From the NCBI GenBank assembly GCA_014237955.1, contig JABABY010000005.1, forward strand, positions 26,427 to 33,032: 6,606 nucleotides of DNA, written 5' to 3'. Shown one piece after another: positions 5,576 to 6,606 of the stretch. The notes under the pieces were generated by a model that ran no database searches, had not been told where the DNA came from, and worked only from the letters and a program-made list of their open reading frames with translations. The stretch comes from Planctomycetota bacterium (GTDB lineage Bacteria > Planctomycetota > Planctomycetia > Pirellulales > UBA7805). The translations under genes and the position numbers were made by a program. Each line of letters starts with the position of its first letter. Position 1 is the first letter of the stretch.

Positions 5576-6606
5576 TTAAGTGTACCGCTCGGCAAGTTGG
5601 CGCGCAATATTGGCGATCTTATCCCGACATGATTTTGGAACCAGTACCTCGGCATGCTTGCCCAGTGATAAGACCCGTGGAAGAATTTCTTCTTCGTAGG
5701 CCGCCGGAATCTCTATAAGCAGCGAGCCGTCCCTCTGTTTCGAAAGTTGTTGTTTTGGGTGTTGCAGGATCTCTGCACCAAGTTCCGCTTTATCCCCTGA
5801 GATCCGGATGCGAAATTTTTTGGGCTTCGCATTCCGAAAAATACCAATGCTGTTGTCAAAATGTGCTCCTGGATCAAAATCCTTCTTGGGGGTAAAACGC
5901 GCATCCAGAAGGCGGACAGCCGAAATTCGGTCCAGCTTGAATGTTTTCATGATGCTTTCGGTTGGCATTTTTTTCGCATCGGTCAATGTATCTTCTGCGA
6001 GTACATAGATATGGGCGTCAAAGAGGCAGACGGCGTGCGGCGCGACTGTCCGCAGTCGGGAACGAGACTGGCCAATACCCTTATAGCGTATTTCAACTTG
6101 ACGATGCTCAAAGATGGCGCGATTGAGCGTCGAAAGCATGCCTTCTTGGCGGGCATAATTTCGTGGTGCCGGACCACGCACAATGAGGCCGGTTCGCTGA
6201 CGATCTAGATGTTCGAGAATCTCTGGCGAGGTGCTCTCTCGCATCCGTTCCCAAAGCCTCTGGATGCCATCCCAATACGGTGTTCCCGCCAGCGGGTAAA
6301 GAAGTTCGCGAGCGGCAGAAAACGCGAGCAATTCTACAACACCAATCGGCAACCGGGGAACTTTTCTCCGTGAGCGATCAAGTTGCCAGATTTTAGGGCG
6401 ATCCGGATTGGATGTCTCATGTTGTTCGATCGGATAGCCGAGATGGCACCAATGTGTGATATCCCGACGGATGGTCTTTTCATGGAGGGATGTTAATCCG
6501 AGTTGGTCGACAACATCGTCTCGAATTTCTCGCAGCGTGAGCCCATACCGCGAATTCTCAAGGAGTTCAAGAACCTTGAATTGACGTGCCGTCTGCTTGC
6601 CACGCT
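5576..6606 (-). CDS. WYL-domain transcriptional regulator, 5' end beyond the window
   Basis: The frame is open without a stop from the right edge to TAA at 5578-5576, giving 342 visible residues. A TTG at 6352 is in frame but would remove the DNA-binding domain, so the true start lies past the edge, probably by only a few codons. Visible residues 5-80 form a winged helix-turn-helix, with ARQFKVLELLE, LTLREI and TIRRDI as recognition-helix-like segments. A helical linker follows. The WYL domain spans about 155-235, with VEIRYKG, the VAPHAV strand, HIYVLAED replacing the Trp-Tyr-Leu core, and FKLDRIS. The last 80-100 residues are a WCX domain ending in HAEVLVPKSCRD. Such cytoplasmic proteins bind DNA and often sense nucleic-acid or nucleotide ligands. 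Relatives control DNA-damage responses, phage-defence loci and other genes. It is convergent with ugd, so nothing in the window points to its target. Confidence 0.88.
   Translation of the reverse strand, partial: RGKQTARQFKVLELLENSRYGLTLREIRDDVVDQLGLTSLHEKTIRRDITHWCHLGYPIEQHETSNPDRPKIWQLDRSRRKVPRLPIGVVELLAFSAARELLYPLAGTPYWDGIQRLWERMRESTSPEILEHLDRQRTGLIVRGPAPRNYARQEGMLSTLNRAIFEHRQVEIRYKGIGQSRSRLRTVAPHAVCLFDAHIYVLAEDTLTDAKKMPTESIMKTFKLDRISAVRLLDARFTPKKDFDPGAHFDNSIGIFRNAKPKKFRIRISGDKAELGAEILQHPKQQLSKQRDGSLLIEIPAAYEEEILPRVLSLGKHAEVLVPKSCRDKIANIARQLAERYT

Noticed and set aside
5861..6208. Plus-strand 115-codon frame opposite the WYL gene
   Set aside because: It is antisense to a well-supported WYL-WCX protein and shows no family features.
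5576..6352. A shorter WYL protein starting at TTG 6352
   Set aside because: The same frame is open upstream to the window edge and encodes a clear winged helix-turn-helix, so this TTG is an internal leucine.

Overview
The window carries three complete plus-strand genes and one minus-strand gene that is cut by the right edge. In order they are a DNA gyrase A subunit (gyrA), a GDP-mannose 4,6-dehydratase (gmd), a UDP-glucose 6-dehydrogenase (ugd) and a convergent WYL-family transcriptional regulator. No RNA gene, insertion sequence, CRISPR array or prophage gene is visible. The organism is bacterial, with mid-range GC by eye. Several GyrA details match what I remember of planctomycete GyrA proteins: a proline in the QRDR just after VIY, a GLPPAAMRYTEAR catalytic motif, an acidic insert before a second GyrA box, and a QRRGGKG(V/L)RDIKTT stretch. 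A member of Planctomycetota or a near relative is therefore my best guess. It rests on memory, not on a search.

Bases 1-292 hold no gene I can identify. They do contain a good sigma70-like promoter candidate (159-187), then a leader with nested inverted repeats ending a few bases before a clear Shine-Dalgarno and a TTG start for gyrA. gyrA (293-3055) is intact, with an acidic N-terminal extension, the catalytic tyrosine, a six-blade C-terminal domain with two perfect GyrA boxes, and an acidic tail. The next 103 bases contain a perfect 15-bp tandem duplication. gmd (3159-4130) and ugd (4235-5542) follow on the same strand, about 100 bases apart, with no convincing terminator between any of the three genes. 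Ugd ends 33 bases before the stop codon of the opposing WYL regulator (5576-6606, 5' end missing).

gmd and ugd both make activated sugars for surface polysaccharide. Gmd makes GDP-4-keto-6-deoxy-mannose, the precursor of GDP-fucose, GDP-rhamnose and related sugars. Ugd makes UDP-glucuronate. They form a natural pair. Their place directly behind gyrA looks positional rather than functional, though read-through from the gyrA promoter is possible. The WYL regulator has a winged-helix DNA-binding part, a WYL ligand-sensing domain and a C-terminal WCX domain. Its target cannot be read from this window.

The window is mostly ordinary. The observations most worth a second look are the possible two-state leader RNA of gyrA, the natural QRDR variant and the doubled GyrA box. 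I see no evidence of a wholly new system.
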